Positions 45,466-45,767 of a stretch of DNA of 45,767 nucleotides are shown here, in pieces. Source of the stretch: Azoarcus sp. (GTDB lineage Bacteria; Pseudomonadota; Gammaproteobacteria; Burkholderiales; Rhodocyclaceae). The first letter of the stretch is position 1. Every line of letters begins with the position of its first letter. The notes beneath the pieces are model-generated. The model was not told the DNA's origin. It searched no databases and saw only the letters and a program-made list of their open reading frames with translations. The DNA lies in the NCBI GenBank assembly GCA_030656215.1, contig JAUSOD010000092.1:1-45767 (forward strand), written 5' to 3'. A program made the translations under genes and the position numbers.

Positions 45466-45767
45466 TTACATCCCCTGATAGATCGGCCCCTCGCCGCCTT
45501 GCGGCACCACCCAGTTGATGTTCTGGGTCGGATCCTTGATGTCGCAGGTCTTGCAGTGCACGCAGTTCTGCGCGTTGATCTGCAGGCGCGGCGCATTGTT
45601 CTCTCCGTCATGCACGATCTCATACACGCCGGCCGGGCAGTAGCGCTGCTCGGGCGCATCGTAGAGCGCCAGGTTCACCGCGATCGGCACCGAGGCATCC
45701 TTGAGCCGCAGGTGACAGGGCTGCTCTTCCTCGTGGTTGGTGTTGGACAGGAACACCGATGAGAGCC
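45466..45767 (-). CDS. electron transfer flavoprotein-ubiquinone oxidoreductase, C-terminal part
   Basis: This is the 3' end of a gene that runs off the right edge of the window, with 99 complete codons plus the stop visible. The visible part is the C-terminal [4Fe-4S] domain of ETF-QO. It carries RYCPAGVYE, then [18 protein letters not shown] (four cluster cysteines in all) and the terminal [12 protein letters not shown]. The enzyme passes electrons from ETF, reduced by acyl-CoA and other dehydrogenases, to ubiquinone. The frame stays open to the window edge with no start of its own. Confidence 0.95.
   Translation of the reverse strand, partial: LSSVFLSNTNHEEEQPCHLRLKDASVPIAVNLALYDAPEQRYCPAGVYEIVHDGENNAPRLQINAQNCVHCKTCDIKDPTQNINWVVPQGGEGPIYQGM

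Overview
The window is high-GC bacterial DNA with dense genes. Its gene set (DUF2863 protein, divergent ppsR/ppsA, 180-kDa-class NAD-glutamate dehydrogenase, large single-chain PurL, an aromatic-degradation cluster, DUF2946 copper-linked proteins, ETF-QO) fits a betaproteobacterium, most likely Rhodocyclales/Zoogloeaceae (Thauera/Azoarcus type). That placement is inferred from gene content, not from a search. No rRNA, tRNA, CRISPR array, transposase or integrase was seen.

Region 1 (9-6236, all minus strand) is the least ordinary part. A DUF4062/TIR-like protein is joined by an ATGA overlap to a 1084-residue protein that fuses a KGGVGR-type ParA-like NTPase, a TIR-like domain, an nSTAND1-type AAA+ module, one membrane segment and a long coiled coil. 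A WYL-domain regulator lies downstream. The architecture resembles NTP-dependent bacterial conflict or immune systems and, more distantly, the FxsC/FxsT pair of actinobacteria. It is my candidate for an undescribed system.

Region 2 (6462-14434) is a catabolic cluster: an atypical metallo-beta-lactamase-fold protein, a class A FAD monooxygenase, a DUF2783 protein, a VOC-fold protein, a fumarylacetoacetate-hydrolase-family enzyme, an orphan TRAP-type binding protein, a zeta-class GST (maleylacetoacetate isomerase type) and a convergent IclR regulator. Together they suggest hydroxylation, ring cleavage, cis-trans isomerisation and hydrolysis of an aromatic acid through a hydroquinone-like intermediate. 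A REP-like palindrome array sits between the first two genes.

Region 3 (14488-21036) holds a PQQ-type sugar dehydrogenase, an alpha/beta hydrolase, a chemoreceptor with a clear sigma-28 promoter, msrB, a DUF2863 gene and ppsR. Region 4 is ppsA, divergent from ppsR but interrupted by an in-frame TAG at codon 397, just before the catalytic-histidine domain. Next come an M23 peptidase and a membrane/coiled-coil protein.

Region 5 (25078-30185, minus) is a tightly overlapping five-gene envelope operon: PAP2 phosphatase, LPG-synthase-type membrane protein, GT2 polyprenyl-phosphate glycosyltransferase, ArnT-like GT39 and a second, LpxE-like PAP2 phosphatase. Region 6 carries the giant NAD-GDH gene, preceded by a 21-bp tandem repeat, and purL. 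Region 7 (39597-44103) is a copper-acquisition operon: DUF2946, Sco1, PCuAC, DUF2946 and an OprC/NosA-like TonB receptor with conserved CxxxM and HxM copper motifs. The window closes with a DUF481 protein and the convergent 3' end of ETF-QO, separated by a perfect 18-bp-arm palindrome.
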